A DNA stretch of 64,000 bases from Aedes albopictus (taxonomy: Eukaryota > Arthropoda > Insecta > Diptera > Culicidae): positions 457,555,004 to 457,619,003 of the forward strand of contig NC_085137.1 of the NCBI RefSeq assembly GCF_035046485.1, given 5' to 3'. The notes beneath the pieces were generated by a model. It worked only from the letters and a program-made list of their open reading frames with translations, did not search any database and was not told the origin of the DNA. This document shows, one piece after another, positions 42,161-52,798 of the stretch. Positions within the stretch are counted from its first letter, which is position 1. Every line of letters begins with the position of its first letter. Both the position numbers and the translations under genes were made by a program.

Positions 42161-42535
42161 TAATTCTTCTGGATAAATTACTGAGGAAATCTATGGAAAT
42201 TTTTTCTAAAGGTATCATTGAAGAAACTTCTGGAGGAATCTCTAGAAGAATTTGTGAAGGAAACTCTGGAGGAATTTCTGTAAAAATGTATGGAGATATT
42301 TCTGAAACAATCCAAGAAAGAATAAAAGAAAAAGATTTTCCGAAAAAAAATCTCAAGGTAAACATTTAAGAAATCCATGGAAGACTTTCCAATAAAATCT
42401 TTCAAGAAGATTCTTCATAAAATTAGGTTTCTTAAGGTAATTCTTCCAGAAGCCTCTAGAAAATCGCTAGAACAATTTCTGAATAAATCCCTGGAGGAAT
42501 TTCTGGAAATTTCTCAAAAATACATGGAGAAAAGG
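42161..42535 (+). repeat. Degenerate 12-bp repeat, block 13
   Basis: CTTCTGGAGGAATCTCTAGAAG and TGGAGGAATTTCTG-type units in forward sense; the ORFs on both strands at 42120-42592 derive from it. 42536-42803 is unassigned. Confidence 0.65.
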
Positions 42536-42803
42536 CTTCTCATGCAAGGTTTTATTACGAGCTTAATTTTTGTTTCTCATGTCCCATTTTGACCTGTAAG
42601 CATCTCCGCAAGTTAAATTCACATCTTTAGTGCTCTGGCGTCTTAGAGCATTATAAGGTCTCAGCAGTCTCACTTCTATGGCCTACTTTCAGGGTGAAAA
42701 TCAACTATCAAATATGAGAATCGAGAGACATCAAAATGTAAATGCCTCGTATTGAAACCTGAATCAGGATGCCCCCTGAGCATTAGAAATTCCTAGATCA
42801 AAC

Positions 42804-43475
42804 TTAAGGCGAAACTGGACGCGTATCCTAATATTTTGGTTTTTGATTTTCTATTAAATAACGAAGCAATAATTCCAAAATCGGTTTTCGTACACATGTA
42901 GATAATGCATCATGGTATCTCATATTTTTTTCATGGAGAAAAAAAAAATACATTTTTAAGGCGAAACTGGATCCATTTCCTCACTCTTTGGTTTTTGATT
43001 TTTTTATAAAATAACGAAGCAATATTTTCAAATTCGGTTTTCGTGCACACGTAGAGTATGGATGATTTTTTTTCGTGGTGGAAAATGTTTTTCGTTTTCG
43101 CAGAAACCATTTTTGAATAAAAATTCACAAAAAAATGGTTTCTGCAAAAATGGAAAACTTTTTCCACCACAAAAAAATCAGAAGATACCTTGATCCATGT
43201 GCACGAAAACCGATTGTGAAAATATTGCTTCGTTATTTAATTAAAAATCAAAAACCAAAATAATGAGGAAATGCTTTCAGTTTCGCCTTAAGCAAAATTT
43301 CGCAAAAAAAGGTTTTTGCGAAAATGGAAATCATTTTCCACCACGAACAAAAATCATAAGATACCTTGATCTGTATTCTTCATGTGTACGAAAACCGATT
43401 TTGAAAATATTGCTTCGTTATTAAATGGAAAATCGAAAACCAAAAAATGAGGAAATTCTTCCAGTTTCGCCTTAA
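42804..43475. mobile_element. TTAA-target MITE with a sister copy inserted inside it
   Basis: The outer ends TTAAGGCGAAACTGGA and CCAGTTTCGCCTTAA span 672 bp. The inner copy (42956-43291, 336 bp) has the same ends and sits in the central loop of the outer one. Removing it leaves 336 bp, the length of one copy. Arms share TCGGTTTTCGT and AATAACGAAGCAATA.TT blocks. TTAA targets are typical of piggyBac-type transposition. Confidence 0.8.
42956..43291. mobile_element. Inner copy of the self-nested TTAA MITE
   Basis: Bounded by TTAAGGCGAAACTGGATCC and CTTTCAGTTTCGCCTTAA. Its arms pair around AAATGGTTTCTGCA / CGCAGAAACCATTTTTG at the centre, so it is a hairpin by itself. Confidence 0.8.
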
Positions 43476-44200
43476 GCTATGGAAGCAACTAACGCTGAGA
43501 ACAATTATGAAGCTTCTTCATCCTGTCATTGTTATCCACTAGGGCAACAGGGCAAAGTTAATGTTGAGTGTTGTGTATTTGTCCACAAATGGTGTTTTAA
43601 TTTGTACGCATTTGTAGTGTTCCGCCACACTATGTGATATCTAATATGCATTTGTAGTGCTTCACTATTTTTTTGTTATAGTTTTTTTTTTAAAGAATCC
43701 TTTTATAAATGTCAGGAAGAAAAGTTAGTGGAAAATTTCTTAAAACGTGGATGATTAATTTATTTCCCAGTGTGTTGGATGACATCGAGCAGCTCGGCTG
43801 ACGTTTTCTAATTAATGACATCCCAAACCGTGCGCCACATCAATAACGGTCGGTGAGACGATGCGATGTCCCATCAAAATGGCGACGTCAAGTGCGTGGA
43901 CGATGGACGTTCTCGAGAACTAATTATCTTCCCCGGTAGCCACACCCACCACAATCTCCTGGTGGTTCGCGTACTCTGGATGCTGGATGGCAATGACGGT
44001 CTGCCCGGAGATGGTAAAAGTTTGAGACAATATCCCACGACGACGACGGCGGTTGCCAGCGCAAGAAGCCGACACGGCATACAGAGGCTTATTTTCCAAT
44101 TACGGGGTCAGCTTTGCTAATCCGAGGCGGTAATAATTTGTCATTAAACGTGGCAGAGTCGTTTCATTTGGTGAGGCTTTCTATTAGGTGGGCGGTGAGA
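43476..44200. other. Repeat-poor segment with homeodomain-type sites; candidate enhancer
   Basis: From 43740 on, GATTAATTTATTTCCCAG, TTCTAATTAATGACATCC and GGTAATAATTTGTCATTAAA lie among GC-richer sequence such as CGACGACGACGGCGG. Overlapping ORFs on opposite strands (43866-44120 plus, 43874-44080 minus) have no domain. The combination of TAATTA cores and unusual base composition suggests a host regulatory element. Confidence 0.4.
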
Positions 44201-44659
44201 TGAAGAACTCAATTTAGCTTTAACGTGGGACAAATGTACTTCAAAGGCATGTACTGGTACTGGTAGCTTTAAAATTTCTGGAAATTTTGAAGCAATTCAT
44301 CCTGTTCTTTGTTCAATTGATTGATTGAAATGCTGTCAAAAAAGTAGATAATAATCGCTACTTAGTGTCTCGAAATTTTACGTTCTTAGCATGTAATGAT
44401 TTTTCAAATGAAAAGAAAAAAAAACTTCTTAAAATCAAGTGAATGCAAATGAAAAAAAAAAACAATATAGAGAAAAAGTTCTTGTTAAAGAAACAATCAT
44501 TCAGTTTTGTAGAATGATTTCGAATAAGATGTGTAAGAAGTAGTTACCAGGAATCAACATACATCGTAGCAATGCACTCAATAGTATTGAACGTGAGGTA
44601 TCTACATATCTATACAGAGATCCTCTTAAGCAACAATACGAATGGAAGAATCATTGCAT
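44201..44659. other. AT-rich, no recognisable feature
   Basis: A-rich stretches and no supported ORF, repeat or inverted structure. Confidence 0.3.
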
Positions 44660-45590
44660 TGTGTTCACCCTCGATGACTTTTCCTATTCCATCCGTTTGC
44701 CTCTTCAATCACCGTTGACCTAATTTCCAATGCAAACAGCTCCAAAGCTCACTCGGGCCTCCACGACTGTGTTAATTGATTCACAAATGGCCTGAATTGA
44801 CGGCGCATTCAACTGAACATCAACTCAGCTCAACGAACGAAGCGATTTCCTGCTGTAAATGCCAGCAACTTTTGCCAACTCTTGCCAAATTATCACTTCT
44901 GCACTAAACTTTTCTCCAGCATCGCACCGCGTCGGAGTAAATCCATTATCATAACTTGGCCAACAGTTTTCCTGTACCCGGACGATGCCGACGATCCTGT
45001 TGCCATCTATCGAGCGAGGGAATGAAGTGATTCTTCTTGTACTTGCCCGAAATAGATGGCTGCACTTTCTCTCGCTCGACTCTTTCTGGGCCCTCGGTTG
45101 ATGGCCGGCTTTTAAACTTAATTAAAATGTGCAAATTTCCATTCTTCCATCAGATAGCAGCTGCCATAATAGGGTGGATAAAAAGTTCCAGCATTTTAAA
45201 GGCCCCGAGGATCTTTGCGGAAAGTTTTGCTCACTGACCCGCCATTGACTACAGTTTGTGGAGGTAGTGGGGTGTCTGGAAAATTGCATATCAGGTATCA
45301 TCGAAGCGGTTGATGGGTGGGGATTTACGCTGGACTGGATAGAGATCCTGAATCTTCTAACAACAATAGGAAAGAGTTTGATGTGATCGCTTTTGTGTTT
45401 GTTCACAGTAGATTGAACAGAAATTGAAATGAAAAATTTCTGTGTATTCGTTGCAGCAATTTTTGATCGACTTTTTTTAAAGAAAAATCTTGCATTTCCA
45501 CATTTCTACATTTTTCACACGTAGATATTGGAAGGAATTCAAGCTGAAAATTTGGAGAATTGGAATTCAGGAAAAGTGATTGAATTATGC
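44660..45590. other. Repeat-poor segment; candidate regulatory DNA
   Basis: GTGTTAATTGATTCACAAAT, CTTTTAAACTTAATTAAAAT and CATCAGATAGCAGCTGCC (with a CAGCTG E-box) occur in non-repetitive DNA up to about 45420. ORFs overlap on both strands without domains. The last 170 bp are AT-rich. Confidence 0.35.
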
Positions 45591-45593
45591 CTA

Positions 45594-46174
45594 AAGGGTG
45601 AGTCGATAATTATTGTGCCACTTTCAAACTAACGTAACTTTTTTTCCTACTTCACCGAAATCAACCAAATTCAGCACAGTTTCTCCTTATAGTCTGTTGT
45701 TCACATCTATGTAATTGGGCAGTGGTCAGTGAGATTCCTGTCGATATGGAATAAATTTAGTTAACAGTTGGTAAAAAGATGCAATGTAATGTATGCTAAA
45801 ATCTAAAATTATGGTATCGCGCCTTGAAAAAATTAATGATTACACATTATCGGATCATCTTAATGTTCGTCAATAGGTTTTAAGAATGGTTGTCAGTGAA
45901 ACATGAGCCTGGAGCTGGGTGAAAACCAGGCACGATGCGCGTAAACAAACCAAGGAGCGCTAATTATTTGTTTCAAGTGGGATGCGAACACGCCCACATA
46001 GAGGGCGTCAATCGAAAATGTCGCAAAACGCGTCCTAAATTTGAATCGATACCAACAAGTTGTAATAAATATAGGTACCAAACTATTGTTAAAATTTGGT
46101 TTATTTTTTATAACTGTAGACAATTTGAGAATCAGTTGAAGGTAGGGTGGCACAATAAATAACGACTCACCCTT
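45594..46174. mobile_element. Mariner-like short element (AAGGGTGAGTCG ends, TA target)
   Basis: The inverted ends AAGGGTGAGTCG and CGACTCACCCTT, continuing to ATTATTGTGCCAC / GTGGCACAATAA, are flanked by TA (45592-45593 and 46175-46176). About 580 bp. The plus frame at 45935-46162 (KPRSANYLFQVGCEHAHIEG) could be a remnant of a transposase DNA-binding domain, but this is weak. Confidence 0.7.
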
Positions 46175-46176
46175 TA

Positions 46177-46566
46177 GCAGAATTCCTAAAAAGTAGCAAT
46201 ACGTGATCACGACTTTTCTGATGGTATTCATTCAATGAATGCCAGGCAAAATCTTCCTAAAGCCATGCAGAATTAGAAAGATTTGAGGAGAACAGGTACA
46301 TGTTTGTGATATTCTTGAAGACATTTTAAGTCAATTTTAAAATTACTTTCAGAAAAAAAAATAATAAATTTGTATATTTAGTTGTTATAGTTCACAATTA
46401 TGCTAACGGCCAACGCAAAACACTTCAGTAAAATAAAATATGTTTGATCTGGGATTATCTCGACTTTTTAGAGAATACAGAATTATCGTAGTTCATGTGG
46501 CTACTATCCGCTTTTCAAAAAGATCTCATTATACATAAATGGAGCGTTTGCCCATGAGGGGAAACA
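46177..46566. other. AT-rich, no recognisable feature
   Basis: No supported ORF, inverted repeat or array. Confidence 0.3.
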
Positions 46567-46568
46567 TA

Positions 46569-46704
46569 CCCTAGTAACCATTAGCACTATATTTCGCTAC
46601 TTTTGGCTCACAGGGCTATTAAGCGGCCAATATGGAGCGTGTCAGCTCCTTAATAGCATTACATGTGCCTCCAGGTGAATTATAGTGCCTCGTGGTTACT
46701 TGGG
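46569..46704. mobile_element. Short MITE, TIR CCCWAGTAACC, TA target, copy 2
   Basis: Begins CCCTAGTAACCATTAGCACT and ends GTGCCTCGTGGTTACTTGGG, flanked by TA. It is closely similar to 4623-4757 along its whole length, so both descend from one source. Confidence 0.75.
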
Positions 46705-46706
46705 TA

Positions 46707-47177
46707 TTTTACCTGAAGTATTCGTGTAACATATTGGGGATCTTATCAACAAAAGAAACTGCGGAACAAGTGTTTAAATTTCAGATCTCTGTATTAATGT
46801 CGAGCGGAATTCAACTCAACTTGTTTATTGAATTCAGGAATCTCAAAAATAAGGGATTTCTTGCATTTATTTGGAAATGTTGACTAACAATCTGAAATCT
46901 GTGAAATTGAAATTTTATTGGATTACTTTTGACATATTTTGGAGTATTTTTGATGCTTGTTCCAAAAAGTTTTGTTTGAGAAACATGTGGAAAGATTTTT
47001 TCTATGTATGGCCGAATAATACTCTAATTGTTCAGGCTCTTTGAAAAGCATTTCAGGAACCACTCTTAAATCTATTAATTGAGAAATACAGATTCTTCCA
47101 AACTTGAACAGCACTTATTCTGAAAACGATCACCAAATCGAGGAAAATGGGAATGCACGAATTTCCGTTTTCTCAAA
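46707..47177. other. AT-rich, no recognisable feature
   Basis: Short ORFs without domains; nothing else. Confidence 0.3.
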
Positions 47178-47179
47178 TA

Positions 47180-47621
47180 CAGGTCGGACTCGATTATCCG
47201 GGGGTTCAATCAACCGGGGGCCCGATTATCCGGGGCTCGATTATCCGGAAAAAATGGCTCGATTATCCGGGGAAAAGTTTATTTATGCTTTGTTTACAAG
47301 ATTTAAAATTATAGTATGTCAAAAAATGTGATAAACATCAAATACAACACCTGAAAATTAAATTTAGCCTATTTGAAAATTGTTTTTATTTTTTCACATT
47401 TTTCAGCTAAAATTTCATTTTCAAAAACATGGTTAAAATAATACCTGACGTTAAGTTTAGGCACTACAACGTCATGTATGTTAGCTTCTATGTTTAACGA
47501 ACAGTCTTTGATTGAAGAACATCAAAAATAAAAGAAAAGAAGCATGGCTCGATTATCCGGGTGATTCGATTATCCGGGGTGAAATAATTTTGGAGTCACC
47601 CGGATAATCGAGTCCGACCTG
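47180..47621. mobile_element. Pogo/Tigger-like MITE with clustered CGATTATCCGG motifs
   Basis: The ends CAGGTCGGACTCGATTATCC and GGATAATCGAGTCCGACCTG are perfect 20-bp inverted repeats flanked by TA (47178-47179, 47622-47623). CGATTATCCGG or close variants recur several times just inside both ends (near 47191, 47222, 47237, 47260, 47550, 47566 and, inverted, 47600). Such subterminal arrays are typical transposase-binding sites. No transposase is encoded. Confidence 0.75.
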
Positions 47622-47623
47622 TA

Positions 47624-48405
47624 CAACAATCGGACGTCTTTATTTTTTTGGTTTGTAGAGCATACTGGAAAAAGAAGCTTTTTCAGTTTTGGAGAATATG
47701 GGATTCTCAGTTGAGCCCTTGGTTGAGCATTTAACTAAGAAGAAATATAAATGCTATATACACAAAAGATACAAGAACTTGTAGAAGTTTTGTAAAAACT
47801 TTTATAAATGTGAAGCTCTTCGAAAAATGTCTACCGTAAATATAAAAAAATATTTTTTATTCAAGGCTGACTTTATAAAAGTAGAGACGTGAGTAAGATT
47901 ATGGTAACGATTTTGCGTAAGATTTTCGACTGGAAGTTCAATGTTTTGGAGGTTTTGGCTTTCTCAGTCTAGGGAATCCAAACGATTAACTTGGCATTGC
48001 CCGACGTTTCGGCCTAATTTATTTGGCCTTTTTCAAGGGTAAACTAAAAGAGAACAGATTTACCCCAATTTTTGTGAAAATTTCAAATTGGGACCTGGCT
48101 TCATATCAAATTTCCGACACGATTTTTTTAGTTTGAAGAATTTATCGACCATCTTCCAGAAGATATCTTAAAAAAAAAACAAAATCATTGCATAAACCCT
48201 GAAGAAATTAGTGAAGACATATTTAGTAGAAGGTATGGACCATGAGAGAGTATCCCAGGAATTCCTAGGTAATCAATAAGCATTTAAACAAGCCGTTTGT
48301 TTGCATTATATATCTACATTTCACTTTCTTACTACTCTATTATAGTAGTTCAGCAGCTAAAGTGTCCTAAATTAGTACCACTAAACTGCTACATAAAATG
48401 AACAC
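47624..48405. other. Unassigned segment with a possible minus-strand ribozyme relic
   Basis: AT-rich. Around 48000-48045 the minus strand reads CCTTGAAAAAGGCC, a spacer, then GGCCGAAACGTCGGGCAA. The second half matches the GAAAC..UC half of a hammerhead core, the first half is degenerate. It is of the same general type as 15391-15430. Confidence 0.3.
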
Positions 48406-48439
48406 GCTCCTCGCCACCGTGGAGTTGGTTTCCTGTTCA

Positions 48440-49564
48440 GCGCTCACGCTCACGCTGCGCTCATGAAGTTGGAACCTTTTAATGAGAGGATAATTGCAGC
48501 CAGATTCAGAACACGGGTTCGAAACCTCACCATGATCCAATGTTACGCGCCAGCCGATGCTGCCGAGTTGCAAGATGAAGAGAACTTTTACATTCAACTG
48601 TATGCTGTCGTGGACAAGATTCCGAAAGGTGATATCAAGATCTTCACGGGCGACTTCAACGCGAAGGTTGCTTCCGACAACTCGGACTATGAGCACGTCA
48701 TGGGACCCCATGGTCTCGGAGAAATGAGCGAAAACGGAGAGCTGTTTGCAGAGTTTTGTGGCAACAATGACATGGTGATTGGGGGATCGCTCTTCCCTCA
48801 TCGACCAGTGCACAAAGTGACATGGCCCCGTGATGGCGTCACGGAAAATCAAATCGACCACACCTGCATCCGCCGAAAATAAAGACGGAGCCTTCTTGAT
48901 GTGCCAAACAAACGTAGCGCCGACATTGCGTCCAACCATCATCTCCTGATCGGCGAGATCGGACTGCGCATTGCTTAGATCCAGCGACAGGAGGAGAAAA
49001 TCGGGCGCTGGTTCAACACACGCCGACTGGAAGACGCTGCGGTGAAAACGTCCTTCGTTGTGGAGCTATAGAACCGTGCTGCAAATATTCCAGAAGGTGG
49101 AAGCGTAGAAGATCAATGGAGCGCCATCAAGAACGCCTTCATCGCCGCCGGCGAGAATAATTTGGGTGAGCTACGCACTCGAAGAAAGCAGTGGATCACA
49201 GATGATACCTGGAGGAAGATAGAGGAGCGAAGGAACGCCAAAACCGCGATAGAGCGAGCGAAAACACGAGGAGCCAAAGCCGTAGCCCGTCAGCGCTATT
49301 CGGCACTCGAGAAGGAAGTGGAACGCTCATGTAGACGGGACAAAAGAGCGTGGGCGGACTCCTTAGCCGATGAAGGCGAGAAAGCTGCAAACACCGGCGA
49401 CATCCGTCTCCTCTACGATTTTTCACGTCGCCTTAGTGGGAGTAAAGATGAATGGTTCGAGCATTTTGGAAAACTTTTCCATGTGGCAATCACGCCATCA
49501 ACACCTCAGCATGATCCGCCAAGGGTTCGACGCATTACCCGTGTCAACACCGAAGCTCCATCAG
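48440..49564 (+). pseudogene. LINE endonuclease and linker, broken
   Basis: The frame at 48463-48882 reads LEPFNERIIAARFRTR, MIQCYAPADAAELQDEE, IFTGDFNAKV and VTENQIDHTCI, which are the central APE blocks with the catalytic DFN. Downstream, in another frame, SNHHLLIGEI replaces the usual SDHHL, so the final catalytic Asp is changed. 49162-49572 reads ELRTRRKQWITDDTWRKIEE and RRDKRAWADSLADE, the basic linker before RT. Confidence 0.75.
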
Positions 49565-49769
49565 TAGGGTGAAGCTAATTTTAAAAAATCTCTCCGGGAT
49601 TAGATTTCCCAAGTGGAAAGGGATCTACTAGTCGAAATAAATTAGCTGTATAAAAATGAGCGATTTCGGTTGATATTGGTGGCGCAAAGGGTTTAAGTGA
49701 AACCAAGCCTAACTTTACCAAACACCATATATGTAACAAAATCCACAAAAACGTGAAATAATAAGTAGC

Positions 49770-51510
49770 CATGGAAATTCAACAATTACAGTGAGAACCG
49801 TTAAAGGTTGTCCTCAAAGAGGTGTTCTTTCACCTCTTTTGTGGTCATTACTAGTAGATGAACTATTGTCAAACCTTGAAGAGCAAGGATCTGAAATAAT
49901 TGGATTCGCAGATGATATAGTCATTATAGTTCGTGGTAAATTTGAAAAAGTTATTAGAGATAGAATGCAAAGTGCCCTAAATTTTACGTTAAGGTAGTGT
50001 AAAATTGTGGGGTTATCCATAAATCCTCAAAAAACTGCTATTATTTTGTTTACACAAAAAAAGGAAATGTAAAATTTCTGATATTTACTTGGGGGAAACT
50101 TAAATACTGCTTTGTCTAATGGTAAAGTATTTGGGAGTGATTCTCGATAGTAAACTCAACTGGAACACACACTTCAAATCAAATAATAAGTAAGGCCATA
50201 AATGCCTTATGGATAAGTAAGAAAACATTTAGTAATAAATGGGGACTTAGGCCAAAAATGATCCATGGGATTTATACGGCTATAGTAAGACCCAGAATAA
50301 CATATGCAGCTTTAGTTTGGTGGCCAAAAACCAAAGTAAAGTATGTTCAACAGAGGTCGGAGAAACTGCAAAGACTTGCTACTATTTCCATTACTGTACT
50401 GTAGTACGCTTTCAAAGGCGTTAGATGCAATACTAAATATGCTACCACTACATTTGTTTGTTCAATTAGAAGCTGAGAAAACCACTCTAAGGTTGAGAAG
50501 AACCAGAGATCTATTTTCTGGAGACCTTAGGGGTCATCTCAGTGTTCTGAAAGATTATAAAATCAATTCTTTAATTAATCATGAAGATTGGATGAACAGG
50601 CAGTATAACTATGAACGATTATTCAATGAAACATTTCCAAGTCGCACTGAGTGGGAATCAGGGGGGGCTAATATTCGGCCAGGCTCAGTGGTTTTTTCAC
50701 AGATGGCTCAAAAATAAATGACAGGGTTGGAGCTGGTGTCACTGGCCCTGGAATTAACATATCTATATCTATGGGTAAATGGTCAACTGTATTTCAAGCA
50801 GAAATACAGTTTGGAATGCATTCAATCACTACACGAGATGGCTAAAAATAACACTGTTAATCTATTCTGGGTACCTGGGCACTGTGGGATTTAAGGAAAC
50901 GAAAACGCGGATTTGTTAGTAAGACTTGGATCTTCAAAACCTTTCCTAGGTCCAGAACCATTTTGTGGGGCCTCAGAATGTACCCTCAAACTGGAACTGA
51001 AAAAGTGGGAAAAGAATATGATAGAAGAAGTTTGGAAAAACACGGTAATAGCACGACTATCTAAAAGATTTATATCTCCAAACAAAAACATTACTCGAAA
51101 CCTTCTGAGTTTGTCTAAAAAAGGACTGAATACTTTTTGTGGTTTAGTAACAGGTCACTGCTCAAGCAAATACTTTTTAAAACTACTAGGAATATTGGAA
51201 GATGACACTTGTCGATTCTGTAGAAGTTGCAAGGAAGATTCGGAGCATTTATTGTGTAATTGTGATGCACTTTTCCATTTGATAAGAGTGTAATACAACC
51301 ATCAGACGTATGGATGACTTCTCCTAGCAAACTTATATATTTTATTCGATCTGTAATACCTTACTGGGATAATGCCTACAGTCAGCAAGTGGAATCACTT
51401 AACTCATAATGATATGACACACTGGCATATGGCATATATATTAAATAGGGGCCCGCCACAATAGATCAACAATTGTTCGCAGTGGAAATGTACCCAACAG
51501 GAAAAAAAAA
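49770..51510 (+). pseudogene. RNase H-bearing LINE (RT palm, RNase H, C-terminal finger), broken
   Basis: Starts inside RT: VKGCPQRGVLSPLLWSLLVD and GFADDIVIIVRG, with the catalytic FADD intact, then SINPQKTAIILFT. RT connection and RNase H pieces follow in other frames. FWVPGHCGI then GNENADLLVRLG is the last RNase H block, with a stop inside it at about 50894. The end has LLGILEDDTCRFCRSC and EHLLCNCDALF, a Cys/His finger. It ends in an A-rich stretch near 51510. Codon choice is AT-rich, unlike the LOA copies, so it is a different family. Confidence 0.7.
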
Positions 51511-51774
51511 CAAAATCTACAAACGGAGAAAATCTAAGGGGAAGTGGGCTGTTCCCATAGCAACTCATACATTGAGCATTTCGGAAATGTGAAAAACCCG
51601 GGTATTTTTCACAAATCATCTCCAAAGGTGAGTGATACAAGTAGTCCTCAACGAAATTTAACACCTCTTGTAAAAATTTCTTGTTTGTTTACATATATTA
51701 CATACGGTAAAGTTCTGCTAGAATAAACCTTTGAAAACATTTCAAAATTATTTGCAAACTTAACATTTCTAGAC
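51511..51774. other. Unassigned segment inside the inverted-repeat element
   Basis: GAGCATTTCGGAAATGTG and similar AT-rich DNA; no ORF with a domain. Confidence 0.3.
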
Positions 51775-51993
51775 CAAATCGGTAGTTCTAGAACCCAATT
51801 GGCCCAATTTGGGCTCAAAATTGAGATATCTCCACTGGTTTTTGAGATATTTGGAAAAAAGTGTCATATTTTGGTATCCAACCCAAAAAAATACCGAAAT
51901 ACGACATTTTTTTTTCAAATATCTCAGAAACCAGTAGAGATATCGCAATTTTGAGCACAAATTTGGCCAATTTGGTTCTAGAATCACCGATAT
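51775..51993. repeat. Palindrome (arms about 100 bp)
   Basis: ATCGGTAGTTCTAGAACCCA and TTGAGATATCTCCACTGGTT on the left are matched by AACCAGTAGAGATATCGCAA and TTGGTTCTAGAATCACCGAT on the right. The centre is near AACCCAAAAAAATACC. It resembles a short hairpin MITE. Confidence 0.7.
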
Positions 51994-52202
51994 AGTCTTT
52001 AGAGATGTTATGTTTGAAAATTAATTTTGAAATGTTTTTTAAAGGTTTGTTCTAGCAAAAATTTCACTTAAACCCTTTGCGCCACCCCTAAATATCAACC
52101 GAAATCGCTCATTTTTGTACAGCTCACTTATTTCGACTAGTAGATCACTTTCCACTTGGGAAATCTAATCCCGGAGATTTTTTAAAATTAGCCCCACCCT
52201 AT

Positions 52203-52469
52203 TCCATCAGTGCAGGAGATACAAACAGCCATCTGTGGCAGAGCCCCGGGGTCGATCGCATATCAGCTGAGATGATCAAAGCTGACCCCGTAGAATCCGC
52301 ACAACTACTGCATCAATTATTCTGCAACATATGGGAAATAACGACATTTCCGGCCGACTGGATGCAGGGCATCTTAGTCAAGGTACCCAATAAGGGTAAT
52401 CTGACTGTATGCGATAATTGGCGGGGCATCATGTTACTGTGTATCGTTCTCAAAGTCCTCTGCGTTCGG
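52203..52469 (+). pseudogene. LINE reverse transcriptase, N-terminal blocks
   Basis: The frame at 52272-52493 reads LLHQLFCNIWEITTFPADWM and GILVKVPNKGNLTVCDNWRG, the fingers region preceding the palm. Coding ends in VLKVLC and is then cut by the MITE at 52472. The palm (YxDD) is absent. Confidence 0.75.
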
Positions 52470-52471
52470 TA

Positions 52472-52686
52472 CCGTAAACCGGGGTCAAATTGATCTCCGG
52501 GTCGAAATTGATCAGACGTTTTTCAGTTAGATCAAGCATACTTTACATAGTTTCCTTCCAAGTATCGTGATGTAGGAATCCTATAGTACACGATACATGA
52601 GAGAAAACTATTTAAAACATACTTTATCTAACGGAAAAACGTCTGATCAATTTCGACCCGGTGATCAATTTGACCCCGATTTACGG
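52472..52686. mobile_element. MITE, CCGTAAACCGGGGTC ends, TA target
   Basis: The left end CCGTAAACCGGGGTCAAATT and the right end AATTTGACCCCGATTTACGG are inverted repeats; TA flanks both (52470-52471, 52687-52688). The arms extend through CGAAATTGATCAGACGTTTT / AAAACGTCTGATCAATTTCG. 215 bp. Confidence 0.8.
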
Positions 52687-52798
52687 TAATGGATTTTACC
52701 GGAATTCTGTAAAAAAATCAAAATTTCGGAAAAATGCCATCGTTTATCTGTCAAACTTCAACGAAGTTCGGTAAATGTTGCCATCTGGGCAAGCACTA

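Larger units (their letters stand above)
49565..52201. mobile_element. Inverted-repeat DNA element (TAGGGTG ends) enclosing a LINE
   Basis: The left arm TAGGGTGAAGCTAATTTT, AAATCTCTCCGGGATTAG and TGAGCGATTTCGGTTGAT is matched at the right by ATCAACCGAAATCGCTCA, CTAATCCCGGAGATTT and AAAATTAGCCCCACCCTA. TCCATCAG lies at 49557-49564 and, after one extra T, at 52203-52210, an 8-9 bp target duplication. The palindrome at 51775-51993 may be part of it. The LINE at 49770-51510 was inserted later or carried in. Confidence 0.65.
48410..52469 (+). mobile_element. APE-type non-LTR retrotransposon (clade not settled), split in two
   Basis: Endonuclease and the start of RT occupy 48410-49564. RT homology resumes at 52203-52469 after a 2.6-kb inverted-repeat element. 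The last bases before the gap (TCCATCAG) recur after it. The element is truncated at both ends, the right one by a MITE at 52472. Stops and frameshifts are frequent. A 5' fragment of the same family lies at 32745-32960. Confidence 0.75.

Noticed and set aside
43866..44120. 84-codon ORF as a coding exon
   Set aside because: An overlapping minus-strand ORF, no domain and no convincing splice pair; regulatory DNA is at least as likely.
45935..46162. Mariner transposase gene
   Set aside because: Only a weak resemblance over a few dozen residues; the element is too short to encode a transposase.
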